Positions 24,995 through 34,004 of a DNA stretch of 46,128 nucleotides are shown in pieces. The notes under the pieces are model-generated. The model was not told the origin of the DNA, did not search any database, and saw nothing but the letters and a program-made list of their open reading frames with translations. The first letter of the stretch is position 1. The number at the start of each line of letters is the position of its first letter. This DNA is from a virus, in IMG/VR virus record IMGVR_UViG_3300044492_000139, positions 1 through 46,128 of that record; one strand, written 5' to 3'. A program made the translations under genes and the position numbers.

Positions 24995-26520
24995 TACGGT
25001 CTCGCGTTAGCTTTGATTGAATTGATGTAGACATATCCAGAGTTGGTTGGCGTGACGTCACCGTTCAATTCGCAATTCTTTGTTGTGATCTGATTAGCGA
25101 CGACAGTAGCGGTACCATTGCTGATGCTACTTATCGTCATGTCAGGCGGTCTGCACATTTCCGGATTGAACTGATACCATCGGCGACGATAGCCAGCGGT
25201 CCAATCAATTGGATGAAGCCACATCGCGCTACTCGATGTCTCGTACTGAAAATATCGCTTGCACAATATTTGCTCGACGGGCGGGTCTGGCACAACGTAT
25301 TCGCTCGGCGCAGAATTACCCATGTACATTGCGACATCGAACAATTCGAAGACGTTGTTGACAGTACCAAAAAGGTTGAACTGGTTTGGCGATCCAACCG
25401 TATTCATCGTGCCCCACGTGCCAGCGGCCTGCTGGTAATTTGACCCGCATCGCACACACCAACGCAGGGTAAAGCCTCTCGTGTTGTCGATAGCCCAGAC
25501 ACCGGCCAGATCTCCCGGTACGGTGATCATACGAACAACATCCGTATTCGCTTCACCCGGCAAGATCACAAACTCGGTGACGAAAGCACGATTGATCGAC
25601 CCGTTCAACACCACCATGCTGTAAGTGCCGGCCGGTCCACGACATCCCCATCGAAGCGTAATGGGTTTGGCCGACACCGAACCAAACCGGAGATCGAAAG
25701 CCCGCGAGCCTTCTATGATTTGCGTGATGGCGCCGTAATCTCCAACAGCCAATGCCGCGGCGGCTGTCACCGTAAGGCGTATGCGTTTTAGTGACCCTCC
25801 CGGTGTTGGTGATGCCACTTGCGCGATCGAGAATGTGCCACCGCCACCAATCTCGGACCACCACATATCAGCCGGATAATAACTGGCCGCCGTACCAGCT
25901 GCCGCACCATTCTCTATCGACGACATCATGCTGCCGTTGACGATGTATTGCTTTTGCCAAAAGTTCGAGGCAGCGTTGATATTACTACGCGCCTGCGCTT
26001 GTTGCGGCACCGTCAGTGCCTGCGGACTATACAGGACCGTTTTGCCGATAATGGAATTGAGTGTGGCGTCGCCAGCATCGGTATAGGTCTTGGCCGCGGC
26101 GTCGGCCGCATCGACGTAATTCTTCAACGTCGAGTCGGCATTATCGACATAGGCTTTTGCCGCAGCGTCAGCCGCATCGACGTAGGTCTTTAACGCCGCA
26201 TCTCCCTCATCGGTATGGGTCTTGGCCGCGGCGTCGGCCGCATCTACATAGGTCTTGGTAACCAGCGTGGTAATGTCCGGGACCGCCGTCGCCACCACCC
26301 ATTGGCTTGACGACCCGTCATTGAACCTGAAAAACAAAACGCCGGTCTTTGAATTCCACCAGAACTGACCGTCCCTTGCATTGACCGGCGGCGTGTCGCT
26401 GACCGTTACCAGCGCATCTCCCTTGCCGGGCTTGACCTGCAAGAACCACTTCTCGCCGTCCCATTCGTATGGCGGAAATACCTGACCGACTGTCGGTGCG
26501 TCTGGGAAGTCGAACCCCAT
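24994..26520 (-). CDS. Modular fibre with hendecad repeats
   Basis: The protein has 508 residues. Residues 1-25 carry the FPDAPTVGQVFPP adaptor and WDGEKW motif. Residues about 40-75 contain the recurring mini-domain (SDTPPVNARDG, then FNDGSSSQWV). Residues 89-154 are six 11-residue repeats with KTYVDAADAAA and KTHTDEGDAAL type units, a right-handed coiled coil. The rest (about 170-508) is a beta-rich receptor or carbohydrate-binding part similar in layout to that of the 578-residue fibre. It is a typical trimeric fibre: attachment, coiled-coil shaft, tip. It starts after the 99-residue gene with a short gap. Confidence 0.8.
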   Translation of the reverse strand: MGFDFPDAPTVGQVFPPYEWDGEKWFLQVKPGKGDALVTVSDTPPVNARDGQFWWNSKTGVLFFRFNDGSSSQWVVATAVPDITTLVTKTYVDAADAAAKTHTDEGDAALKTYVDAADAAAKAYVDNADSTLKNYVDAADAAAKTYTDAGDATLNSIIGKTVLYSPQALTVPQQAQARSNINAASNFWQKQYIVNGSMMSSIENGAAAGTAASYYPADMWWSEIGGGGTFSIAQVASPTPGGSLKRIRLTVTAAAALAVGDYGAITQIIEGSRAFDLRFGSVSAKPITLRWGCRGPAGTYSMVVLNGSINRAFVTEFVILPGEANTDVVRMITVPGDLAGVWAIDNTRGFTLRWCVRCGSNYQQAAGTWGTMNTVGSPNQFNLFGTVNNVFELFDVAMYMGNSAPSEYVVPDPPVEQILCKRYFQYETSSSAMWLHPIDWTAGYRRRWYQFNPEMCRPPDMTISSISNGTATVVANQITTKNCELNGDVTPTNSGYVYINSIKANARP

Positions 26521-26523
26521 CGG

Positions 26524-26823
26524 TCAACCCTTGAAGTTTAAAGGCGGTACATCTGGCGGAACAGGTGGGTTGGCCAGGAAATCGGCATGTCGATCTGCAG
26601 CACTTTTAATATTGGCTGCACGCACCACCGCATCTTTATCGGCGGGAATGCTTTTGATTTCCGGGTCAGCCATCATCCGCGCCAACTCGTTGTCGTATAT
26701 CTCTTGCGTGGCAGCAGCGGCGCGGCTCTTCGTGAGGTTTGTAATCCATTCCACAGGGTCCACCGCGGCATACGCCAGCGCCTTCATTTCCTCATCTGTA
26801 ATTGTAATCGTGATATCAACCAT
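26524..26823 (-). CDS. Small fibre-region protein, possibly fibre-associated
   Basis: The protein has 99 residues: a short beta start (MVDITITITDEE) followed by helices (DPVEWITNLTKSRAAAATQE, then AVVRAANIKSAADRHADFLA). It ends in a proline-rich tail (NPPVPPDVPPLNFKG). Small proteins of this kind recur beside phage fibre genes. They may be fibre assembly or attachment proteins, but the role is not established. It lies between the third C1q-like protein and the 508-residue fibre. Confidence 0.65.
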   Translation of the reverse strand: MVDITITITDEEMKALAYAAVDPVEWITNLTKSRAAAATQEIYDNELARMMADPEIKSIPADKDAVVRAANIKSAADRHADFLANPPVPPDVPPLNFKG

Positions 26824-26829
26824 CGTTCT

Positions 26830-27393
26830 TTATCCCAGTAAGAATCCGGTGAACCGACATTGCGGGCCATAGTACCGGTTGCCGTTAGCATCACCTGATG
26901 AATAGACAAAATGTTCGACGTAATCGCCGGCCGCCAATTGGTAGATCTGTCTGACGTCGCTATCGAGATAGGTGCCGATGTTTTGACCGTAGCCACGCAA
27001 GCGATAGTTGCCATAAGCGGGATTGACAGTGCCACCACCTAAAGCGTTATTGACCGCAAACAGAGGATGAAAATAATATCCGTTGTTCGCGCCATCCTTC
27101 AAAAGATAGCAACACGCTTGAAAGAAATATGCCCCTGCGACCGGCGCGGTGAAGCGTGAAAGGCTGGCATTGTAACAAGCGTTAACGTTTATCTGCGCAC
27201 CAGCAAACGGCATCTTGTTCCAGTTACCATTGGGAAGTAGATAGGTCCAATCCCCAGTACCATACGCAATGAACTGCGGCTGTTGGGGACGCACCACACC
27301 ACCGGCAGACAGCAACCGCATGCTGGCACCAGTGTTGATGGTGAGCACTGAGCTGGATTGCGTGATCTGGTTGCCGCCTATGTCTAAACCCAT
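26830..27393 (-). CDS. C1q-like fibre head protein (copy 3)
   Basis: The protein has 187 residues. The C1q/TNF-like beta-sandwich spans residues about 50-187, with the motif RFTAPVAGAYFF and the ending RFTGFLLG. The N-terminus (MGLDIGGNQITQ) is the same as in the two copies upstream (MGVDLGG, MGIDLAGM). C1q domains trimerise and bind surface ligands. The start ATG at 27393 shares its first base with the preceding TGA (TGATG). It probably arose by tandem duplication. Confidence 0.8.
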   Translation of the reverse strand: MGLDIGGNQITQSSSVLTINTGASMRLLSAGGVVRPQQPQFIAYGTGDWTYLLPNGNWNKMPFAGAQINVNACYNASLSRFTAPVAGAYFFQACCYLLKDGANNGYYFHPLFAVNNALGGGTVNPAYGNYRLRGYGQNIGTYLDSDVRQIYQLAAGDYVEHFVYSSGDANGNRYYGPQCRFTGFLLG

Positions 27394-27947
27394 CAGCCCA
27401 ACAGATACCCTTCGAACCGACAATACTGTGCCAAATATTGAGTATTCCCGCCGCTGAAATTATAGAATTGAACGTAGTCACCTGCATACAAAAAGATAAT
27501 CTCCATGGCGTCCGTGTCTTCTTCATAACCATTCGCATTACCGTGACCGCGCATTCGATGCAGCGCGCCAGCGGATGGTCGGCGAGCATTAGAAGCACCA
27601 TTGACCCAGAACATGGGGTGGATGTACCAGCCGTCAGAATTACCATGGCAATAGGTACTGGCTGCAAACAGATAGACGCCGGTGACCGGTGCGGTGTAAG
27701 CGCCATTGGCTGGATTGTAGCAAGATCCAACATTGACATTGGTCGCATTGCAAACGAGCGCATTCCAATTATTGGCTACCCAAAGAGTCCAAGCCGGATC
27801 ACCACTAAAGCCCGCACGAAACATTGGCTGGTTGATGTGACGTTGAAGAATGCCGGTCACACCCATTTTGAAATAATTGACGCCACCGGAGGTCGCCACC
27901 AACCCAGTGTTGTTCGCCAATGTCATGCCGGCGAGATCGATGCCCAT
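27393..27947 (-). CDS. C1q-like fibre head protein (copy 2)
   Basis: The protein has 184 residues from the ATG at 27947; a TTG at 27950 is also in frame but the TGATG overlap favours the ATG. It has an N-terminal MGIDLAGMTLANNTG and then a C1q-like domain with YTAPVTGVYLFAAS, ending in CRFEGYLLG. Its tandem relatives are 26830-27393 and 27947-28501. The ligand is unknown, and the sequence between shared motifs differs strongly, consistent with diversification. Confidence 0.8.
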   Translation of the reverse strand: MGIDLAGMTLANNTGLVATSGGVNYFKMGVTGILQRHINQPMFRAGFSGDPAWTLWVANNWNALVCNATNVNVGSCYNPANGAYTAPVTGVYLFAASTYCHGNSDGWYIHPMFWVNGASNARRPSAGALHRMRGHGNANGYEEDTDAMEIIFLYAGDYVQFYNFSGGNTQYLAQYCRFEGYLLG

Positions 27948-28501
27948 CAACCTACCAAGAAGCCAGAGAACAACGTGTATGCCCGAAAAATACTAATGCC
28001 GGTTCCAGCGAGGTAGACATACATCTCGACGTAGTCACCAGCGTTCAAATAGAAGATGTCTGCAATCTCGCTGTCGAATGAATAACCCGTTGGCGTGTAG
28101 TAAGCCTTCAGACGATACGAGGTTGGCACGCCACCGCCATTAATCCAAAACATTGGGTGGAGATAGTTGCCTTGCGGCGCAGACGGTTTGTAATGGTACG
28201 CCGTCCAGTGCAGCAGATAAGCACCAGCGACCGGTGCGGTGAATCGTCCATTGCCCGGATTGTAACCATTGCCTTTATTGTAGGAGGTCGCATTATGGTA
28301 GTTCTGAAGATTCCAGACGTTCGGAGTCAGCGCCACCCAATCCGTTCCCGTATTGTCTCCGGCAATGAACCCGATCTGGTTCGGATAATAGGTGCGGGCG
28401 GTGGTATCGATATTGAAGGCATCGGCAGCACCGGCCATCTTGAAGGCCTGCGCGCCCGAAACACCAGCGATTGTAAATGCACCACCGAGGTCGACGCCCA
28501 T
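27947..28501 (-). CDS. C1q-like fibre head protein (copy 1)
   Basis: The protein has 184 residues from the ATG at 28501 (a GTG at 28504 is the alternative start). The N-terminus MGVDLGGAFTIAGVSGAQAF is like its neighbours. The C1q-like fold follows, with RFTAPVAGAYLLHW and the ending LFSGFLVG. It is coupled by TGATG to the 171-residue fibre upstream. It may form heterotrimers or alternative tips with copies 2 and 3. Confidence 0.8.
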   Translation of the reverse strand: MGVDLGGAFTIAGVSGAQAFKMAGAADAFNIDTTARTYYPNQIGFIAGDNTGTDWVALTPNVWNLQNYHNATSYNKGNGYNPGNGRFTAPVAGAYLLHWTAYHYKPSAPQGNYLHPMFWINGGGVPTSYRLKAYYTPTGYSFDSEIADIFYLNAGDYVEMYVYLAGTGISIFRAYTLFSGFLVG

Positions 28502-29016
28502 CACGCAACCTTCTTGGGCGGCACTTTTGACGAAGGCATTTCCATCAGGAAGAATTTGTAGGTCTTGCCCTTCTTGTTGTTGTAGATGAAGAGGTCATCT
28601 TCCCCCTCGACGATTGTCCAGTCACCGATGCCGTTGTTGAGATCGAGATCGGACGTGAACACCGTACCCCATCGTTGTGCGGCAGCGCCAAGGTTAAGGG
28701 TACCATTGGCGGCGGGCAACACACCGGTATCATTAATGTACATTCTACCGGCGTTCCCGGTATAAAAAATAATTGTGTGACCCGCAGCATTTCCCATTAT
28801 CGCCGTGTTCTGATCAGCGTCCCATGCCAGCCCGACGTTGTTATCGAATACGAGCCGGCCAGTCATACGGTCGCCAGACTTCAACACATAGCTCGAGGTG
28901 TCGACGTTGGTGGCTTTCCATGTCGTCCCGTTCCACGTCCACTGCGGCACACCGGGCAATGCCGGTGTCGGGTAGGTTTCACCAACGGCTGGTGCGGATG
29001 GAAAATTCAGGCCCAT
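28501..29016 (-). CDS. Short modular fibre (adaptor + beta tip)
   Basis: The protein has 171 residues. It starts with the adaptor motif (MGLNFPSAPAVGETYP, then WTWNGTTW). A helical linker and GDRMTGRLVFDNNVGLAWDA follow, a common fibre segment, and then a beta tip (NGTLNLGAAAQRWGTVFTSD). It ends SSKVPPKKVA. It shares its start arrangement with the larger fibre upstream, overlapping it by TAATG. It is probably a short fibre or adaptor for the C1q-like proteins encoded next. Confidence 0.75.
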   Translation of the reverse strand: MGLNFPSAPAVGETYPTPALPGVPQWTWNGTTWKATNVDTSSYVLKSGDRMTGRLVFDNNVGLAWDADQNTAIMGNAAGHTIIFYTGNAGRMYINDTGVLPAANGTLNLGAAAQRWGTVFTSDLDLNNGIGDWTIVEGEDDLFIYNNKKGKTYKFFLMEMPSSKVPPKKVA

Positions 29017-30752
29017 TAAAAAAGCCTCGCGTTCAGAATGCAGAAGCCGCCAGCATTAGGATACACAACTGCCGGGAGATTTCCCGTTATCGCTATCGAC
29101 GCATCCGTGTTGACGTGCCATGCTGACGGTGTGCAGTTGTTGACTGTGACGGCCCCGGTCGTGAACGCTTGAGTTGCCGTGGTCCAAGCGATACCTGGCG
29201 TTATTGACGCCGCTGGTGCGGCCCGCATTACAGTCGGGAGCGGGAAACTCCACCCATACACCCCGGCCGAACCGTTCGTGATGCCACCGCCACCGGCGCT
29301 GACTTTCTGGTAGAGACGTTGGAGCGTTACCAATTCCTGATCATACGGTCGCATAATAAAAGGCGACCGCACGGCGGACGGCGCTTCGATGCCGGGTAGG
29401 ACGACAACGCCGGTAATGCGGATCGCGTTGTTGGCGGCGGCTATGCCGTTCAATTGTCCCGGTCCTGCGACGTAGTTTCCCGCCAGCCATGTATTCAGCG
29501 AAGGTGCAATAACCCCCGAGCCGCAAGCCAGCGCGAAGATAAGTTGCAACCCTACTCCGTTGTTAGCCAGCCACGTCCCCGCTGTGTCGCCGGGGATCGT
29601 AACCGTATTGAATTGAGGAGTGTTGGCCACCGCTTGCGTGTATTGGAAAGCATAGGAGCGAGTGGCATCCGCGTTTCGAACAACCCCTGTGTAGATGCCT
29701 GCCGGTGTATTGGCTGACCAGAACCCTATAGTTATTGGCTGTGCACTCGCCGTACCCCATGCCACCCGTCTAACGCGATAGCCCTCAATAGCGTTGATCA
29801 ATAGGGCGTAATCACTGGCCCCGAGCGCAGGCGCATTGGTGTTCGTCATATAAATGAAGTTTGAAAAACCGGGGAATGTCCCTGTTGCTTGCGCCGCAAG
29901 CATTGTCACCGTACCCGTAAAAGTCATCAGCCAGTTGTCGCAGATATAACTGCCACTGGCGGATGCTTGCGCAGTGCCCAGCTCTTGGGCGATCTCCATC
30001 CCGCCGTTCACCTGCATTCCGCTGTATGCGAGCGCATCTAACGGAGCAGCGAAAATATTTTGTCGCGCCTGTGTCTGTTGTCCGATCGTCAGACCTTGTG
30101 GCGCATCGTGACGAACGCGGGTCGAAAGATCGACGGTGGACGGCGCCGCCTGAACCCACGCCACGCTGTCAACGTCGCGATACCGAATATAGAGAACACC
30201 GTCAGCCCCACTCCACCATAGCGTCCTGTCTCCAGCGGTGGCGGGCGCTACGTCATCGGTGGCAACCGTCATGTCGCCGACCGGGCCTTGGATACCTTGG
30301 ATGCCCTGAATGCCCTGCGGACCTACCAGCGAGGCACCGGCCGGCCAAGCGCCGGCGACCTTGGGACCGAACATAAAATGTGTTGCGGTGTTGATGTAGA
30401 AATTTCCGTCTACGCCCTGACCGTCATCCGGATCGCTTGTGCCGTATAGAATAGTGTTGCCCGGAATACCCTGTATGCCCTGAATACCTTGGGCTCCCGT
30501 GATCGGCACGATTGGATTTGTCACCGCCCATTGCAATGACGTCCCGTCATCAACCAACACGAACACGAAACCGGTATCGGTCTCCAGCCAAAGGTCACCG
30601 GGAATGGCGTCGACCGGTGGCGTGTCCGACATCTTGACGTTGGCGGTGCCGGGCATGCCGGGCGACCCGCTATAATCCCACTTCTCACCATCCCAGACGT
30701 AAGGAGGGAAAACTTGGCCGACTGTCGGTGCGTCTGGAAAATTCAAACCCAT
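29016..30752 (-). CDS. Modular fibre with collagen-like segments
   Basis: The protein has 578 residues. Residues 1-25 are the shared adaptor. Two copies of the W-rich mini-domain occur, about residues 40-75 (SDTPPVDAIPGDLW) and 160-195 (DDVAPATAGDRTLWW). Short collagen-like GxQGIQGIQG runs lie between them (about 80-90 and 130-150). Residues about 215-578 are a beta-rich receptor-binding part beginning with MQVNGGMEIAQELGTAQ, the usual signature of phage fibre tips. It likely forms a trimeric fibre with short collagen-like shaft. It is homologous in layout to the 508-residue fibre. Confidence 0.8.
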   Translation of the reverse strand: MGLNFPDAPTVGQVFPPYVWDGEKWDYSGSPGMPGTANVKMSDTPPVDAIPGDLWLETDTGFVFVLVDDGTSLQWAVTNPIVPITGAQGIQGIQGIPGNTILYGTSDPDDGQGVDGNFYINTATHFMFGPKVAGAWPAGASLVGPQGIQGIQGIQGPVGDMTVATDDVAPATAGDRTLWWSGADGVLYIRYRDVDSVAWVQAAPSTVDLSTRVRHDAPQGLTIGQQTQARQNIFAAPLDALAYSGMQVNGGMEIAQELGTAQASASGSYICDNWLMTFTGTVTMLAAQATGTFPGFSNFIYMTNTNAPALGASDYALLINAIEGYRVRRVAWGTASAQPITIGFWSANTPAGIYTGVVRNADATRSYAFQYTQAVANTPQFNTVTIPGDTAGTWLANNGVGLQLIFALACGSGVIAPSLNTWLAGNYVAGPGQLNGIAAANNAIRITGVVVLPGIEAPSAVRSPFIMRPYDQELVTLQRLYQKVSAGGGGITNGSAGVYGWSFPLPTVMRAAPAASITPGIAWTTATQAFTTGAVTVNNCTPSAWHVNTDASIAITGNLPAVVYPNAGGFCILNARLF

Positions 30753-30755
30753 CGA

Positions 30756-32222
30756 TCACACCTTGTTCAATGGTGGTGCGTTCTTGTACGGATGATCTGC
30801 GGGCAGCAACGGAGACAGTCCCCACTTGTGCGCGACATAACCCTCCAGCCGTTGCCGTTCACTGTCGAGACCATACGGCACGTAGATGACTTCCTTGACC
30901 AAGCCAAAACCCTGTGTCGGTGGCGCGCCCATATAGCAACCGAACATCGTCGTTGCGGCACTGGTTGCTGGCAGCACTGAACCGGTAGATGTCAACACAC
31001 CGCCATCCCGAGACATTACAAGTGTTGCATTCGGCGCAACCCGTGCAAAGCACATCCCGTCGACCGCAGGCCATGTCAGACCACCAGCGGGGAAGAAACC
31101 CGCATTGTAAACGCCGAGGCGATTTGATCCCATCTCAAGAATAATCTCGTGCGCACCGACACTCCGTAGCATCGTCCGCCAATTAACAGGGTCCGGAGCA
31201 AATGGATTAGGTTTGGCAACAACGATAACATCAAAGGCCGCCGGCCCATTGGAAGCGTTCATGCCTTTGTTCAATGTGAAGTTCACACCACCGGAACCAA
31301 GATACGGTGGCCTATAAGTATCATCAACAGCTTGCGTCACCTCCATAACGCCAGCTTTAGTCCACCAACGATGTACGCCAGAGCCAACAGTAATCACAGT
31401 TCCAAAATCCGAACTGTCAAACCAAGCCGTGAGGTTGCCGCCCAGATTGGACGGCGTCCACCACGGTGCCATCCACTTCTCACGCAGGTATCGCTCTATC
31501 TGTCCGCGCTCAACGTCGGAGAGTTTGCGGTTGAACTGCACCAGCTCGGCGATCTCGCAATCGCATTCCTGGGCGACGTTGATATCAGGATCGTCAACGT
31601 AACCACTGATGTTCAGCGTGCCGCCCCATCCGCTTGCCGGTGTGGCTGTGCCGCTGGCCTGCAACCAGCCGTCTTTGAAGAACCGCGCTACGCCCGTCGA
31701 TGTCGAGTCGGCCGAATACAATTTCCACAACGTGGTCGCTGGTGGTCCCGATGGATTGGTCAGCCAGCCTTCGACGTAGCAAACGTCGCCTTCCTGCATG
31801 TGATAGCCAATTAGGATATTGGCCGCCGATCCATGCGCAGTGACGATGCGACCGTATGTAGACGCCAGACTCCACTTCCGGCCGACATAGATAATCGTGT
31901 AGTCCTTATCGACACCCGTGCCGGCCATCCGGAGTTTGCCGCTGCCACGGTTGAACCGCACCACCGGCATCACCGTGTTGACTGCATTGGTCCGATACTT
32001 CGGCGTGCCGGTAATCACCGGCTGCGGTCCACCGCCGAGGTTTGTCCACGCCGTGACGTTGGCGCCATCCGCCAGATTCAGTTTCGATGCGTCGAGCCAG
32101 ACGCGGCACCCGGCAATGTCGGTGGGCTTGAACACCGGCCAGACCCTGTTGCCGCCGATGTAGACGGCACTGGCCTGTTGTCCACCGATGGCGATCTTGT
32201 CGGCGTAGTTGAGCGCGCTCAT
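30756..32222 (-). CDS. Tandem LamG/concanavalin-like domain protein
   Basis: The protein has 488 residues. Two concanavalin/LamG-like units can be traced. The first runs about residues 35-245, starting [19 protein letters not shown] and ending IERYLREKW. The second runs about 255-475, starting [14 protein letters not shown] and ending [20 protein letters not shown]. Such domains bind glycans and occur in phage and bacterial surface proteins. It is coupled to the collagen gene by an ATGA overlap. It is probably a virion adhesin; the ligand is unknown. Confidence 0.8.
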   Translation of the reverse strand: MSALNYADKIAIGGQQASAVYIGGNRVWPVFKPTDIAGCRVWLDASKLNLADGANVTAWTNLGGGPQPVITGTPKYRTNAVNTVMPVVRFNRGSGKLRMAGTGVDKDYTIIYVGRKWSLASTYGRIVTAHGSAANILIGYHMQEGDVCYVEGWLTNPSGPPATTLWKLYSADSTSTGVARFFKDGWLQASGTATPASGWGGTLNISGYVDDPDINVAQECDCEIAELVQFNRKLSDVERGQIERYLREKWMAPWWTPSNLGGNLTAWFDSSDFGTVITVGSGVHRWWTKAGVMEVTQAVDDTYRPPYLGSGGVNFTLNKGMNASNGPAAFDVIVVAKPNPFAPDPVNWRTMLRSVGAHEIILEMGSNRLGVYNAGFFPAGGLTWPAVDGMCFARVAPNATLVMSRDGGVLTSTGSVLPATSAATTMFGCYMGAPPTQGFGLVKEVIYVPYGLDSERQRLEGYVAHKWGLSPLLPADHPYKNAPPLNKV

Positions 32223-33832
32223 CCGATAATCACATACAACGTTGCCGGGTTAGGTGGTGCCAACGCATTGTATTGCGCTTGCGTGAGTTGCGTCCAGACG
32301 CCCTGCGGGCCTTGCGGTCCCGGTACGATGGAGGCTGCACCTGTCGGTCCCGCGGGACCGGTCAGGCCCATATTTCCGCGCGGACCCTGTAGACCGATAT
32401 CACCCTGCGGTCCCTGCGGACCGGGGTCACCGTCCTTGCCATCCGTACCCGCGGCACCCGCTGGTCCCTGCGGACCGGGAGGACCAACGCCGGTGTTCTG
32501 CCTGACCCATTGCTGTGACGAACCATCGTCGAAGAAAATAAACGTGTTGCCTGACGTCGACTCGAACCACATATCGCCATGCGCTGGATCGGGTGGCGGA
32601 TCGTCGGCAATGGCAATACTGGCACCGGCCGCTGCGACCTCACTCCATGTCGCGTCCTGTCTGGCGTATTGCTTGCCGTCCATCGGCGCTTCGTTATCGC
32701 CGAAATCACCTGACGGTCCCATCGGGCCGGTGTCGCCCTTATCACCCTTGTCGCCTTGGTCGCCCTTGTCGCCCTGCGGACCGACGTCGCCCTGCGGTCC
32801 CTGCGACCCGGTGTTGCCCTGTAACCCCTGCGGACCCATCGGGCCGGTGTTGCCAACCTGACCCTGATCGCCCTTGTCGCCCTTGACGCCCTGCGGACCG
32901 GTCTGCCCGACGTCGCCACGGTCGCCCTTATCACCCTTGTCGCCCTTGGCACCGGTACTGCCTTGTGGGCCTGTGTTACCTTGGTCACCCTTCAGTCCCT
33001 GCGGACCGACAGGACCCATGCCGCCGACCGGACCCTGCGGACCCGCTGGCCCCATACTGCCGGGCGGTCCCTGTGATCCGACGTCGCCCTTTGGTCCCTG
33101 CGGACCCGGCTCGCCGCGCGTGCGCACGAGAATCGAGCACACAAGGTTGTTGGCTATCGGTCCGCCCGACTGCGACACCCACTGCACTGGAACTTCGAAC
33201 CAATCACCGCCGCCCATCAAAACAGCCGGACCGGTCATCAGATATTTTTGGTAGTGAATAGCTAACGCTTTTTCCTGAACGACGATCTCGTCGTGAAACG
33301 TCGCAGCCTGAAACATTGCTGTCGGATCGAAATTGTCCATCGTCAGACGGTCGATGTAGAGCTTGGTCGCCGTGGGCTGGTCCACGCTATTCCAGCGGAA
33401 ACGCCCGGCGCCCGGATCGTTTGCGGCGATCACCTGCGCATCGGCGCGATACGTGAACGCTGACGACGATGCACCACCGGGACCCTCGGGACCGGGAGGA
33501 CCAACCGGCCCCGGAGGTCCGGGGTCGCCCTTCTCCCCACCGCCTTCGCCAATCAGAACACCATCTTCGACGCGCAGACCGTCACCGATCTCCAGGCGTT
33601 GACCCGGTCCTCGAGCCGGATCGTAACGGCCAACAAGCGTGTTGCTGTCCATCTCAATGACGATGTCGTCATTGTAGTTGCTGAATATTCCTTCCTGTAA
33701 CGCCGACCCTTCTTCGTCAACCTGTAGACGGTTGACCATCCACACAAGCGGATCGGCAGGGTCTACGGGCGGTTGTTCCTGTTGAACCACATAGCCGCGT
33801 GCCTTGACTCTGCCCTGCCCATTACGCGCCAT
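32219..33832 (-). CDS. Collagen-like fibre protein
   Basis: The protein has 537 residues from the ATG at 33832, which overlaps the preceding gene by 11 bp. It has an N-terminal attachment domain (residues 1-90), a short collagen stretch ([17 protein letters not shown]), a globular domain (about 125-235), a long collagen region of GxY triplets (about 235-375), the W-rich mini-domain ([14 protein letters not shown]), and a second collagen stretch. It ends with [20 protein letters not shown], a common C-terminus of phage collagen-like fibres. Collagen triplets form a trimeric shaft. It lies immediately after the head morphogenesis and small proteins, within the head module. Confidence 0.85.
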   Translation of the reverse strand: MARNGQGRVKARGYVVQQEQPPVDPADPLVWMVNRLQVDEEGSALQEGIFSNYNDDIVIEMDSNTLVGRYDPARGPGQRLEIGDGLRVEDGVLIGEGGGEKGDPGPPGPVGPPGPEGPGGASSSAFTYRADAQVIAANDPGAGRFRWNSVDQPTATKLYIDRLTMDNFDPTAMFQAATFHDEIVVQEKALAIHYQKYLMTGPAVLMGGGDWFEVPVQWVSQSGGPIANNLVCSILVRTRGEPGPQGPKGDVGSQGPPGSMGPAGPQGPVGGMGPVGPQGLKGDQGNTGPQGSTGAKGDKGDKGDRGDVGQTGPQGVKGDKGDQGQVGNTGPMGPQGLQGNTGSQGPQGDVGPQGDKGDQGDKGDKGDTGPMGPSGDFGDNEAPMDGKQYARQDATWSEVAAAGASIAIADDPPPDPAHGDMWFESTSGNTFIFFDDGSSQQWVRQNTGVGPPGPQGPAGAAGTDGKDGDPGPQGPQGDIGLQGPRGNMGLTGPAGPTGAASIVPGPQGPQGVWTQLTQAQYNALAPPNPATLYVIIG

Positions 33833-34004
33833 CTGCCGGCACCGGCGGAGTGGTTGGCACATTGGCTATGGCGTACCACGTCATCACACCGGCATTGACC
33901 CACATGGCGGGTGTCGCAATGACAGAGACATCATCCGGGTCTTTCACCGGGTGCTGTCTGTCCTTGCCATCCGGCAAATAACCACGACGCAGATCATTCG
34001 TCAT
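33822..34004 (-). CDS. Small protein coupled to head morphogenesis gene
   Basis: The protein has 60 residues from the ATG at 34004, which overlaps the upstream gene's end by 11 bp (ATGACGAATGA). Sequence: MTNDLRRGYLPDGKDRQHPV, then a hydrophobic centre (PAMWVNAGVMTWYAIANVP). A short membrane-like or core segment is possible. It overlaps the collagen gene start at its own 3' end. Unknown family, but coupling on both sides supports expression. Confidence 0.6.
   Translation of the reverse strand: MTNDLRRGYLPDGKDRQHPVKDPDDVSVIATPAMWVNAGVMTWYAIANVPTTPPVPADGA

Noticed and set aside
32700-33120. Regularly spaced short repeats resembling a CRISPR array
   Set aside because: These are collagen GxY codon repeats in frame within the collagen-like gene; there are no spacers or fixed palindromic repeats.
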